Below, in pieces: positions 19,326-27,870 of a stretch of DNA of 64,000 nucleotides. Source of the stretch: Kistimonas sp. bin40 (GTDB taxonomy: Bacteria > Pseudomonadota > Gammaproteobacteria > Pseudomonadales > Endozoicomonadaceae); contig MPMQ01000005.1 of the NCBI GenBank assembly GCA_002238585.1, forward strand, positions 29,634-93,633, in the 5' to 3' direction. A program made the translations under genes and the position numbers. Position 1 is the stretch's first letter; each line of letters begins with the position of its first letter. A model generated the notes under the pieces. That model searched no databases, had not been told where the DNA came from, and saw only the letters and a list, made by a program, of their open reading frames with translations.

Positions 19326-20405
19326 TCAGCTTTCTGCGTGCTCAATACCCACAAGGTACCAGGAGCCCCCGGATTCGCTCTGTTCCAGGTGCCAGATATC
19401 AGTAATCTCTTCCTCTATCTTCTTGACGCTATCCATCAGACGACCATGGAAACGCAGACTGACCTGATAACTTCCCTGACGCCGACAAGCGCGTACCAAA
19501 GAGGCGTCGACGTAGAGGACTTTGCTGTCCGAGCCAGTGCCCGTACGAGCAAGCTCTTGCTCCAGATCCCGACATAGTTCCGGAGAGACATACTCCGAAA
19601 TCAACTGCAGATCACCCCGGTTCCAGGCGGCAACCAGCGTACGGTAATGCTCCCTCGCCCTGTCAAGAAACCCCTCCTGGTCAAAGCCTGGAGGCAGTTC
19701 AAAGGGGACAGAGTCCGCATCCGGGTCGTCTGACATAGTCGCGCCCAAACCCGAGCCTGCTGCCCCGCCCCCCAGAAGGGCAGCCCCCGATCCGGCAGGC
19801 GCAGCAGGTATCAGACTGTCACTGGCACTGCGCTCAGCCTGCTGCTTCCAGGGCATGGAAGATGCAGCTTGTCGTTGCGCGCCACCGCCCGCCAAGGCTG
19901 AACGACGGCGCACCAGCCACACCACACCGAAAGCCAGAAGCGCTATCAGCAGAATATCGGTCAGGCCCACGCCGGAAAAAGCACCTCCACCCAAAAGAGA
20001 ACCCAGCAAGCTTCCTGCCAACAAACCTCCCAGCATTCCACCTGCGGCACCTGCCAGAAAACCGCCCTTTTTACCAGGTGCAGACTGCGCACCCAGTGCA
20101 TTCGTCGCACCGGACGGGCCACCACTTTCCGGAGCAGCCTTGTTGAACGAGGAGCCGTTCGGGTTCACCTTGTCGCCCTTGTCACGCGCAGCCCCGTTGA
20201 CCAGACCGGCTTTGCCAGGCTCTGTCTTGTTAAAAGGGGCAGCAGGCCGGGGAGAACGCGTCTTGCCAGCTCCGAAGCCAGGCGCTGTTTTGAAAGAGCG
20301 TCCAAATGACTTGCCGCCTCCAAACTTGCCCGCCCACACATCGGAAGAGCCAAGAAACCCGACGCACACGAGCGCCAGTATGGGTACAACGAGAAGGTTT
20401 TTCAT
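19326..20405 (-). CDS. Tim44-like domain protein with Gly-rich membrane region
   Basis: About 359 residues. An N-terminal signal-like segment (MKNLLVVPILALVCVGFL) is followed by a basic Gly/Ser/Pro-rich stretch. Next is a Gly-zipper membrane region (about 125-160, GGMLGGLLAGSLLGSLLGGG) and another membrane segment (DILLIALLAFGVVWLV). The C-terminal domain (about 235-359) is of the Tim44/MPP-type fold, with YRTLVAAWNRGDLQLISEYVS and the ending WYLVGIEHAES. Proteins of this layout are common in proteobacteria, but their role is unknown. The start is ATG 20405 or GTG 20417. Confidence 0.8.
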   Translation of the reverse strand: MKNLLVVPILALVCVGFLGSSDVWAGKFGGGKSFGRSFKTAPGFGAGKTRSPRPAAPFNKTEPGKAGLVNGAARDKGDKVNPNGSSFNKAAPESGGPSGATNALGAQSAPGKKGGFLAGAAGGMLGGLLAGSLLGSLLGGGAFSGVGLTDILLIALLAFGVVWLVRRRSALAGGGAQRQAASSMPWKQQAERSASDSLIPAAPAGSGAALLGGGAAGSGLGATMSDDPDADSVPFELPPGFDQEGFLDRAREHYRTLVAAWNRGDLQLISEYVSPELCRDLEQELARTGTGSDSKVLYVDASLVRACRRQGSYQVSLRFHGRLMDSVKKIEEEITDIWHLEQSESGGSWYLVGIEHAES

Positions 20406-20502
20406 GAGGAACTGCACCTACAAACCCGCCACAGCAAGGCGGAAGCAACACAAGGGTGGCAACCATAGTGGCAAGATTCACGCTTTTCAAGCAGAACACT
20501 GA

Positions 20503-20907
20503 TCAACTGGTCAGCCATACGTCCCGGGCCCAGTGCCAGATGGAAGGCCACTCTTCCTCGCTTGGCCCCTCCCCCCAGAACCAGCGCCCCACAGCGCCAT
20601 CAGCGGCGATAGTGTAGCAGCCATCACTCAGGTCACAGATGTTGATCAAGTCCCGCGGCAAATCCCGGGACCAGGCCTGGGCGGTGATCTCTGGCAACCA
20701 GGTGTGCGCTCTTTCATCCGTCACCGTGCCCGGCTCAAGAGTGCCGCACACAACATCCCCGACTTCCTTGAGAAAATCCCGGTAGTCATCCGGCAGGTGC
20801 AGCAGCAAACACTCCTGCACAAAAATAATATCGTCATCGTCCGGCAATGCCAGTGGCACGGGAACAGGCTCATTGGACGCCCGCAGCGCCTGAATGACAT
20901 CATCCAT
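20503..20907 (-). CDS. SMI1/KNR4 (SUKH) family protein
   Basis: A 134-residue cytosolic protein. LPDDYRDFLKEVGDVVCG is the family's core helix-strand motif. The tail WFWGEGPSEEEWPSIWHWA also fits. Members often act as immunity proteins for contact-dependent or polymorphic toxins, but many stand alone. No toxin gene is adjacent, so I do not assign an immunity role. The start at 20907 has GGAAGGGC upstream; the open frame reaches 20982. Confidence 0.7.
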   Translation of the reverse strand: MDDVIQALRASNEPVPVPLALPDDDDIIFVQECLLLHLPDDYRDFLKEVGDVVCGTLEPGTVTDERAHTWLPEITAQAWSRDLPRDLINICDLSDGCYTIAADGAVGRWFWGEGPSEEEWPSIWHWARDVWLTS

Positions 20908-21006
20908 AGACAAAGCCCTTCCGTTGTTGGTTAAAGAGTCTGCTCGAAAGCAGGCTCCCGGACGCCCGGCCGCCCATTGCAAAATACCCCTGACTGAGGA
21001 GAAAGC

Positions 21007-21741
21007 TTATCCAGTGTGCTCCACCGGAGAGGATACACAGGCACCCAGCGCAACCCTGACCATCTTTTCGAAAGACAACTCACGGTCGGCAGGACTCATG
21101 CGCTCCTCAGTATGGAGATGGTCACTGACCGTACACAAGGCCAGTCCTTTGACACCATGTTCTGCGCAGACGCCGTATAGCCCGGCCGCCTCCATTTCTA
21201 TACCCAGAATGCCCCGCTGTTCCAGCAGGCTCAACAATTCAGTGTCGGGGTGGTAGAACAAGTCAGAGCTGAAAAGGTTACCGACCCGCATCGCAACGCC
21301 TTGTTTGCGTGCGACATTCGTCAGGTTGGCCAGAAGGCCATAGTCACAGATGGCGGCAAAATCATAGCCACGAAAATGCAGCCGGTTAACCCCTGAGTCG
21401 GTGCAGGCGCCCATACCCACCACTATATCGCCCAGCGAAAGGTCGCGTGCCACAGCGCCACAGCTTCCCACCCTCACCAGATTGCGAACACCATACTCGA
21501 CAACCAGCTCTCTGTAGTAAATGCACGCTGAGGGAATACCCATGCCAACGCCCATCACAGAAAGCCGTTTGTCCTGGTAATAACCCGTAAAGCCCAGCAT
21601 GTTGCGCACGCCGGTCACCTGCTCGGATCTCTCAAGAAAAGTATCCGCAATAAATTGCGCGCGCAGAGGATCCCCCGGAACAAGGACGGTCTCAGCAAAG
21701 GCGCCCTCAGGTGCGTCTATATGTGGCGTTGTCATGCGCAT
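21007..21741 (-). CDS. deoD: Purine nucleoside phosphorylase, DeoD type
   Basis: Cleaves purine (deoxy)nucleosides with phosphate to base and (deoxy)ribose-1-phosphate. The 244 residues include TPHIDAPEGAFAETVLVPGDP, GMGIPSACIYYREL, RVGSCGA and the substrate-binding GIEMEAAGLYGVC, plus the catalytic Asp region TVSDH. Last gene of the deoC-deoB-deoD salvage set, 70 bases after deoB. Confidence 0.96.
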   Translation of the reverse strand: MRMTTPHIDAPEGAFAETVLVPGDPLRAQFIADTFLERSEQVTGVRNMLGFTGYYQDKRLSVMGVGMGIPSACIYYRELVVEYGVRNLVRVGSCGAVARDLSLGDIVVGMGACTDSGVNRLHFRGYDFAAICDYGLLANLTNVARKQGVAMRVGNLFSSDLFYHPDTELLSLLEQRGILGIEMEAAGLYGVCAEHGVKGLALCTVSDHLHTEERMSPADRELSFEKMVRVALGACVSSPVEHTG

Positions 21742-21810
21742 TTCCAGTTTCAGGAAGAGGAAATCGATTTTATCAAAGTGCAGTGCCTGTCAGCCAATGC
21801 ACTCCCGGAT

Positions 21811-23046
21811 TTACAGCGCCGGAACAAGCTCACGCAGGCAACTGGTCCCCTGCTCCAGAGGAGGCATACCAAAGTGCTCTGCCAGTGTCTGGCCCAGATC
21901 CGCAAAAGTATCACGCCCGCCAATTCCCGAAGGACGAACGTCTGGCCCCGCAAACAGCAAGGGTACATTTTCCCGGGTGTGATCCGAGCCATGCCAGCTG
22001 GGGTCGCAACCATGGTCAGCCGTCAAAACCAGCAAGTCCCCCGCTGTGAGTTTGGCCAACAGCTCCGGCAAGCGCCGGTCAAAATGTTCGAGACCGAGAG
22101 CATAGCCCGGCAGGTCCCGACGGTGCCCCCATTGCGAATCAAAATCAACGAAGTTTGTAAACACGAGAGTGCGGTCCTGAGCCTGATCCAGCTGCGCAAG
22201 GGTAGCGTCAAAGAGCGCATCCAGTCCTGTCGCCTTGATCTTGCGACTGATGCCCTGATGCGCAAAGATGTCGGCTATTTTCCCTACGCTGACAACCTCA
22301 CCCCCTGACTGGAGCAGCTTGTCAAGCAGTGTGGGCGCCGGGGGAGGCACCGAGATATCACGACGATTGCCGGTGCGCACAAAGGTTTCAGGACACTGCC
22401 CGACGAAAGGGCGAGCAATAACCCGGGCGATACCATACTCATCCACCAGCTGGCGCGCTGTCTCACAGAGTTTGTACAGGGCTTGCAGTCCATAGGTTTC
22501 TTCATGACAGGCAATCTGGAAAACACTGTCAGCAGAGGTATAAACGATAGGGCGGCCGGTTCGCATATGCTCCTGACCCAGCCTGGTCAGAATTTGAGTC
22601 CCGGAGGCATGACAGTTCCCCAGCACCCCAGGCAGCTGCTCCACGTCGATCAGTCTTTGCAGCAACGCCTCAGGAAAGCTGTCGGACTTGTCCCGAAAAT
22701 AGCCCCACTCAGAGGGCACAGGCACGCCCATCATTTCCCAGTGGCCACTGGAGGTGTCCTTGCCGCTGGATATCTCGGCAGCCCAGGCCCAGGCTCCTTC
22801 CAGGGCGAGAGGCAATGGCATCCCGGGAGCCCATCGGTCCGTGGAAGCATGGTGCGCATGCAGGAGACCAAGATTGCTCATATGAGGCAACTGAAGAGCT
22901 CCCGTGCGTCCTATGTCCGCGCGCCCTTCAGCACAGGCCTGAGCTATATGCCCAAAGGTGTCGGATCCTGCATCACCAAATTTTTCTGCATCGCCCGCCG
23001 CTCCTATACCGAAGGAGTCCAGGACCAGCACAACGGCACGTTTCAT
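21811..23046 (-). CDS. deoB: Phosphopentomutase
   Basis: Mn-dependent alkaline-phosphatase-fold enzyme that interconverts (deoxy)ribose 1- and 5-phosphates, linking DeoD to DeoC. The 411 residues begin [20 protein letters not shown] (first metal Asp). They contain SAD near [14 protein letters not shown] and the C-terminal metal site [18 protein letters not shown]. The start at 23046 was chosen because AAGGAAAC lies eight bases upstream; earlier in-frame ATGs at 23061 and 23106 have poorer context. Confidence 0.96.
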   Translation of the reverse strand: MKRAVVLVLDSFGIGAAGDAEKFGDAGSDTFGHIAQACAEGRADIGRTGALQLPHMSNLGLLHAHHASTDRWAPGMPLPLALEGAWAWAAEISSGKDTSSGHWEMMGVPVPSEWGYFRDKSDSFPEALLQRLIDVEQLPGVLGNCHASGTQILTRLGQEHMRTGRPIVYTSADSVFQIACHEETYGLQALYKLCETARQLVDEYGIARVIARPFVGQCPETFVRTGNRRDISVPPPAPTLLDKLLQSGGEVVSVGKIADIFAHQGISRKIKATGLDALFDATLAQLDQAQDRTLVFTNFVDFDSQWGHRRDLPGYALGLEHFDRRLPELLAKLTAGDLLVLTADHGCDPSWHGSDHTRENVPLLFAGPDVRPSGIGGRDTFADLGQTLAEHFGMPPLEQGTSCLRELVPAL

Positions 23047-23265
23047 CAATGTTTCCTTCATCAACAGCCCCGGAATATGTCCGGGAGCAGACCGTCCTGA
23101 CAGCACACAAGCCGGAGCAGGTCATTTTTATGCCGAATGCTGACTCTCGTCAAATAGAACAACAGCTCGCCCCGGATTCATCCGAAAGTTTTTCCGAGCC
23201 AGATCCGTCCTCACCATGACACCTACCCCCGATTACCGCTCAGCACAAAGCTTGTCGTCTCACGG

Positions 23266-23353
23266 CATCACGGCATCACGGCATCACGGCATCACGGCAT
23301 CACGGCATCACGGCATCACGGCATCACGGCATCACGGCATCACGGCATCACGG
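23266..23353. repeat. Octanucleotide tandem repeat, 11 perfect units
   Basis: Eleven exact copies of CATCACGG between deoC and deoB. As 24-base triples they would encode the octapeptide HHGITASR on the plus strand, within an open frame at 23216-23599. Because 8 is not a multiple of 3, any gain or loss of units shifts the frame. It lies in the deoC-deoB intercistronic region (381 bases), which holds nothing else I can support. Confidence 0.9.
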
Positions 23354-23427
23354 GCTCATTTTTCAACGGCTGCGCCAACAACACAAGATTCAGACAGACA
23401 CACCACGCGTTCAGGGACAAGGCATGG

Positions 23428-24165
23428 TCAGGTAGAGGTCGTGGCATCCAGAAGGTTTTTCACAAGACTACTGGCCCCCAGACGGAAACGAGCCGGGGCA
23501 GCCCCGCTCTCCCCTATCAGATCAACCACCAGACTCAAATACTTTTCAGCATCCGCAAGCGTCTGTATGCCGCCGGATGCCTTGAAACCAATCGCCTGAC
23601 CTGAATCACGAATACAGGTCAGCATCACACGGGCCGCTTCCGGCGTGGCATGAACGGCCGTCTTTCCTGTGGAGGTCTTGAGAAAATCAGCACCACCCTG
23701 GATCGAAAGCTCACTGGCCAAGCCGATCAGCTGCGGCTCCCGCAGCTCTCCTGATTCAATGATGACCTTCAGGAGGAGCCTGTCACCACAGGCATCCCTG
23801 GCAGCTTGCACCAGACTCAGCCCCCTGGCACTGTCGCCAGCCAAAAGCGCACGCCAGGGAAATACCATGTCCACTTCATCTGCCCCCTTCTCACGCGCTG
23901 ACCGCACCTCATCAACAAGCTCTGAAGCACTCAGGTTGGCATGCGGAAAGTTCACAACAGTAGCAACCTTTACCCCGCTGGCCTGCAACCGGGTCCGGGC
24001 AAGTGGAACAAACTCAGGAAAAACACACACAGCTGCGACTTGCCCAAGGGACGTGCAAGACGCGCGACATAAATTTTCTACAGCTGCTGCTGTAGCCCCT
24101 TCTTTGAGAAGAGTGTTGTCTACCAGGCGCAATACACGCTTGCACCTGAACGCCAGATCACACAC
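23428..24165 (-). CDS. deoC: Deoxyribose-phosphate aldolase
   Basis: Splits 2-deoxyribose 5-phosphate into acetaldehyde and glyceraldehyde 3-phosphate. The core is clear: [15 protein letters not shown] near the start, [20 protein letters not shown] (catalytic Lys) and the Schiff-base Lys in FLKTSTGK, then [10 protein letters not shown] chose a GTG at 24165 with AAAGGGGG upstream (245 residues). The frame stays open to 24468 only because the upstream 12-base repeat lacks stops, giving an implausible RRFG-repeat extension. Confidence 0.9.
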   Translation of the reverse strand: MCDLAFRCKRVLRLVDNTLLKEGATAAAVENLCRASCTSLGQVAAVCVFPEFVPLARTRLQASGVKVATVVNFPHANLSASELVDEVRSAREKGADEVDMVFPWRALLAGDSARGLSLVQAARDACGDRLLLKVIIESGELREPQLIGLASELSIQGGADFLKTSTGKTAVHATPEAARVMLTCIRDSGQAIGFKASGGIQTLADAEKYLSLVVDLIGESGAAPARFRLGASSLVKNLLDATTST

Positions 24166-24189
24166 AGCACCCCCTTTCCCGTGACAACC

Positions 24190-24453
24190 AATCCTACACT
24201 TGGACCCAGGCCCGGACCCACACTTGGACCTACGCCTGAACCCATGCCCGGCCCCATGCCTGGACCCATGCTTGGACCTACGCCTAGGCCTACGCCCGAA
24301 CCCACGCCTGAACCCACGCCTGAACCTACGCCCGAACCTACGCCCGAACCTGCGCCTGAACCTACGCCCAAATCTACGCCCGAACCTGCGCCCGAACCTG
24401 CGCCCGAACCTGCGCCCGAACCTGCGCCCGAACCTGCGCCCGAACCTGCGCCC
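24190..24453. repeat. 12-base tandem repeat region upstream of deoC
   Basis: Degenerate copies of CCTGCGCCCGAA and variants, ending in six perfect units (24382-24453). All three relevant frames are open. The plus strand would read Pro-Thr/Ala-Pro-Glu repeats from a GTG at 24181. The minus strand reads Gly-Arg-Arg-Phe or Gly-Val-Gly-Ser repeats. It fills most of the deoC upstream region, where its promoter should be. Confidence 0.85.
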
Positions 24454-24550
24454 GGAGCCGCCGTCCAAGAGCAGAATGCGGCATTATAAACGCAAGAAGG
24501 CCCGCGCTGCAGCAGCGCGGACCTTCCAGAAAGCGAGGAATACCAGTGGG

Positions 24551-24805
24551 TCAGGCGGCGACTTCGATCTCTTCTGCCTGCAGACCTTTTTCACCCTGAG
24601 TGACATAGAAGCGCACTTTCTGCCCCTCTACCAAAAGGCGGTAGCCTGAGCCTTCGATGGAACGGAAGTGAGCAAAAACGTCAGGGCCGTCATCCTGCTG
24701 AATGAAACCGTAACCCCGTGATTCGTTAAACCACTTCACAACACCTGTTGTTTTTTCTTTCCTCGAATGACCAGCCGCATTGTCGGCACTAGTAGACTCG
24801 GACAT
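24551..24805 (-). CDS. Cold-shock domain protein
   Basis: An 84-residue single-strand nucleic-acid-binding protein. After a 17-residue polar N-terminal extension, the cold-shock domain starts [18 protein letters not shown] (RNP1) and has DVFAHF (RNP2). The usual ending is also present. CspA/CspD-type proteins act as RNA chaperones. The extension is unusual for the family (about 67-70 residues); the start at 24805 is the first good ATG. A longer frame to 24901 is unlikely. Confidence 0.88.
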   Translation of the reverse strand: MSESTSADNAAGHSRKEKTTGVVKWFNESRGYGFIQQDDGPDVFAHFRSIEGSGYRLLVEGQKVRFYVTQGEKGLQAEEIEVAA

Positions 24806-25185
24806 ATAACTCTTTAACCTGTTTTCTTTCAGTAAGGGACAGCCACCGCCTGCGAGGCCCATTTCCATAAATACTACGGAAACGGCAGGCTGCCAAGACA
24901 AAGTGCCTGGCTTATTAATCAGGATGGCGATGAACCAAACACGGCACCACGCAGAGTTTCAACACCCTGCAGGACCCCCACAAGGGTCCCACAAAGACCC
25001 CACAAGAGCCCGGCAAAACCGGTTGTCCGACATCGCAACACACACGAAAATACAAGCTCTACTCAAGCAGTGGCGCAGTATATCCCTTTTGACTAAATAG
25101 GCAAAGGCTTAAAACCAAAATGTCAGGCAGCTTGTCGCATCCCGCGCACAAACCGCAAACCGCAAACCAGCAAGGATCCGGAACA
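24806..25185. other. Divergent intergenic region (380 bases) between csp and sbcB
   Basis: Probably holds the cold-shock gene's long 5' leader and the sbcB promoter. No gene is seen. A CCCCACAAGGGTCCCACAAAG direct repeat stands at 24975-25004. Confidence 0.4.
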
Positions 25186-26682
25186 ATGGAAGAAACGTTT
25201 TACTTTCATGACTATGAGACATTTGGAACAGACCCGGGACAGGACTGGCCAGCCCAGTTCGCCGGTGTGCGAACCGATGCAGATTTCAGAGAAATCGGTA
25301 CTCCACTCGTCGAATACTGTCGACTCCCCGGTGACCGGCTGCCTGATCCAGAAGCCTGCCTCATCACCGGCATCACACCACAGCAGGTTGAGGAGAAAGG
25401 ATTAAGAGAATGTGAATTCATCGACCTTATTCACCAGCAGATGAGCCAGCCTGGCACCTGTTCACTGGGATACAACAGCATCCGGTTCGACGACGAGGTC
25501 ACACGCCACTGCTTGTACAGAAACTTCCATGACCCCTATGCCAGAGAGTGGATGAACAGCTGTTCTCGCTGGGATTTGATTGATGTCACCCGCCTGTGCG
25601 CCGCCCTGCGCCCGGACGGGATTGTCTGGCCCAGAAGAGAAGACGGCAGTCACTGTTTTCGCCTGGAACGCCTTACTCAAGCCAATGGCATTACCCATGA
25701 CCACGCCCACGATGCGCTGTCCGACGTGCGAGCCACCATCGCCTGGGCACGCCTTTTACGAAAAACGCAACCCAGGCTTTTTGCCTTTGCCCTGAACCAC
25801 CGCAGCAAATGGCGCATCAGCAGCATGCTGGACACCATCTCCCAGAGCCCAGCACCACTGATTCACGTTTCAGGCAAATACCCGGCCTCACGCCACTGTC
25901 TTGCCATGATCGCACCACTGGCCGCGCACCCTCTGCACAAAAACAAGGTAATCGTCTGTGACCTGTCAGCTGATCCCGGGCCACTGCTGAGTGAGAGCTC
26001 AGATGTGCTGCGTGAACGGCTCTTTACACCCGGCGCACAACTTCAGGAGCAAGGACTACCGGCCGTTCCCCTGAAAGCAGTCCACCTCAACCGCACTCCC
26101 GCCCTGGCCCCCTGCTCTGCGCTTCATCCGGCAGACTGGAACAGACTGGGCATCAGCAAGACACTGTGCAGTCAACACTACGGGGCTTTATTTTCCGACC
26201 GGCAAACTCTCAACGACCTGCGCGCCAAGATCGCAGCGATCTACAAAGTTCTCCCGGAGAGCGACCCGGACGACAACCGCCTCCAGGATCCAGATCAAAT
26301 GCTCTATTGCGGCGGCTTTTTCTCTGCGGCAGACAAAAAGCACATAGCCAGGGTAGCTGCAACAGCTCCCGATAAACTGGGTGACTTGTCGCTAGCTTTT
26401 GGTGACGCACGGCTTCCGGAAATGTTGTTCCGCTACAGAGCCCGGAACTGGCCGGAATGGCTTTCACAACAGGAAACAACACGCTGGGAGGCATTCAGAC
26501 TGGAGCAGATAAAACGCGGAGCAGGCGGTCACCAGCTTCCCCTGCATGACTGGATACGAAAAACGGAAACTCTTCTGCAAACAGAAACACGAACAGAGTG
26601 CAGGGAAACGCTCAAGCAATTATGGGAGTACGGCAACAGCATAAAATCCCTCTCACAACCCGGCGCAACCAACGAGGCATAA
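25186..26682 (+). CDS. sbcB: Exodeoxyribonuclease I
   Basis: Processive 3'-5' single-strand DNA exonuclease used in recombination and mismatch repair. DEDDh catalytic residues are visible: FHDYETFGTDP (about 7-17), FDDEVTRH, and HDHAHDALSDVRAT with the final His and Asp. The SH3-like and C-terminal helical regions follow. The 498 residues are slightly over E. coli's 475. The start at 25186 gives MEETFYFHDYETFG; an earlier ATG at 25120 would add a low-complexity tail. Confidence 0.95.
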   Translation: MEETFYFHDYETFGTDPGQDWPAQFAGVRTDADFREIGTPLVEYCRLPGDRLPDPEACLITGITPQQVEEKGLRECEFIDLIHQQMSQPGTCSLGYNSIRFDDEVTRHCLYRNFHDPYAREWMNSCSRWDLIDVTRLCAALRPDGIVWPRREDGSHCFRLERLTQANGITHDHAHDALSDVRATIAWARLLRKTQPRLFAFALNHRSKWRISSMLDTISQSPAPLIHVSGKYPASRHCLAMIAPLAAHPLHKNKVIVCDLSADPGPLLSESSDVLRERLFTPGAQLQEQGLPAVPLKAVHLNRTPALAPCSALHPADWNRLGISKTLCSQHYGALFSDRQTLNDLRAKIAAIYKVLPESDPDDNRLQDPDQMLYCGGFFSAADKKHIARVAATAPDKLGDLSLAFGDARLPEMLFRYRARNWPEWLSQQETTRWEAFRLEQIKRGAGGHQLPLHDWIRKTETLLQTETRTECRETLKQLWEYGNSIKSLSQPGATNEA

Positions 26683-26738
26683 GCGCAGCAAGACAGCTTG
26701 CTGCCTCATCCATGACCGATTTTGCGCGTTGTGTATCA

Positions 26739-26779
26739 GTCCCCGCCCTGAGGGCGGGGCTTGCCACGCACCGGATCAG
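26739..26779. repeat. IS200/IS605-like end hairpin, diverged copy
   Basis: GTCCCCGCCCTGAGGGCGGGGCTTGCCACGCACCGG is related to the copies at 12270 and 61028, with the hairpin kept (CCCCGCCC/GGGCGGGG) and TTGCCRCGCAC downstream. It sits 56 bases after sbcB and touches the 3' end of rsmS, so it may also act as a convergent terminator. Confidence 0.6.
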
Positions 26780-26997
26780 CAGCTCGCAGCCTTCCTCCCG
26801 GCACGAGGCATCACCAAAGCGCCACTGAGCCGGTAGCGCCAGGCGGCCCGGTCTTCCCTTCTCATTTTGTGCAGCGTGTTCTGTATGACAAGGAGGCCAG
26901 CCTCAAGCACAACTTCATCTTCGACATCAAGACTTTCAATCTGATAAATCAAATCAAGCGCCAGTTGCACGTGTTCTGGAGTGGACTCGTCTGTCAT
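26776..26997 (-). CDS. RsmS/YbaM-type small protein (DUF2496)
   Basis: A 73-residue protein starting MTDESTPEHVQLALDLIYQI. The PEHVQLALDLI..E pattern followed by LEAGLLVIQNTLHK matches the small YbaM/RsmS family, known in enterobacteria as a pleiotropic regulator. The start at 26997 has an excellent AAGGAGAG. The last 15 residues run into the hairpin repeat and are longer than usual (53-60), perhaps a read-through extension created by the repeat. Confidence 0.7.
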   Translation of the reverse strand: MTDESTPEHVQLALDLIYQIESLDVEDEVVLEAGLLVIQNTLHKMRREDRAAWRYRLSGALVMPRAGRKAASC

Positions 26998-27571
26998 AAC
27001 GCTCTCCTTTTCCTTTCTTGACCAGGATATCGACCGCCCTCCTTGATTCTTGACACTCAAATTGGAAAAAAACACATTTTCTTCAAAACATGTATTAATT
27101 TGACACTGACAGCTGGTCAACATCGGTCAACCATGGCAGGAACAATTCCCGCTCGCCAGGAAGACTGCTGGAGACAAGGGGCTTGAATTGAAAGGAAAAT
27201 AGCGAGGCTATGCGTTGTCGCCCCCTCGCCAGCAGATGCTCGGCCAACGGGCTGTAGCTGACGGACCCAACAGTACATTCTTCCAGCCGTCAAGGCAGGT
27301 GCCGCTCTGGCTTGTGCCCGTGGCGTTCGACTCTTCGGACTGAGTCAAACAAAAACCCGGCCGCCCCCGGGTGCCGCCAATTTATCTCCGGCGCCGCCTG
27401 GGCTGTAGGACACTCCATCACCTGCCCCAAGTGACAACCACAGGACGCAGCGGAAAAAAGGAGTGCATTTTCGAGTGCAATGAGGAGTAAACTGAGCAGC
27501 ACGACCAAGGGGAGCTGCCCAGGCTCCTCTACAACAGGCAGTTCTTTGGCAAAACAGACAGGAGAGGAATC
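26998..27571. other. Divergent intergenic region (574 bases)
   Basis: Separates rsmS and ubiK. A long minus-strand frame at 27290-27757 lies opposite ubiK and is a shadow. No RNA gene recognised. Confidence 0.4.
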
Positions 27572-27862
27572 GTGTTTGACAAGACAGGCGTGACAGACGC
27601 AATCGCAGACGCAGTACACAAAATCCTTCGCCAAGGCCCGGGCTTGCCAACGAAGGAAGACCTGGAAACAAACCTCAAGGCCGCCCTGAACATAGCCTTC
27701 AGCAAAATGCAGCTCCTGACTCAGGACGAATTTGCCGCACAGACAGCCGTTCTGCAAAAGACTCGCGCCATGGTCGAATCGCTGGAAAAACGTCTCAGCG
27801 AGCTGGAGAAACGACTGGACGCCAAAAAAACAGGGAACGCACCGCGCACAGAGACGCAGTGA
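27572..27862 (+). CDS. ubiK: Ubiquinone biosynthesis accessory factor UbiK
   Basis: A 96-residue accessory protein of the aerobic Ubi complex; with UbiJ it supports lipid-linked intermediates. The family (BMFP) pattern is a central region FSKMQLLTQDEFAAQTAVLQKTR and a C-terminal coiled coil LEKRLSELEKRLDAK. The start is a GTG at 27572 with ACAGGAGAGG upstream. It converges on rnr, with 8 bases between the stop codons. Confidence 0.9.
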   Translation: MFDKTGVTDAIADAVHKILRQGPGLPTKEDLETNLKAALNIAFSKMQLLTQDEFAAQTAVLQKTRAMVESLEKRLSELEKRLDAKKTGNAPRTETQ

Positions 27863-27870
27863 CTGTGCTT

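Noticed and set aside
23266..23353. CRISPR array
   Set aside because: Units are 8 bases, perfectly tandem, with no spacers and no cas genes.
24166..24468. Long Arg/Phe/Gly-repeat N-terminus on DeoC
   Set aside because: It comes from the 12-base tandem repeat; DeoC length and a good GTG start place the N-terminus at 24165.
27290..27757. 155-codon minus-strand frame
   Set aside because: Mostly antisense to ubiK, Cys/Leu-rich, no motif.
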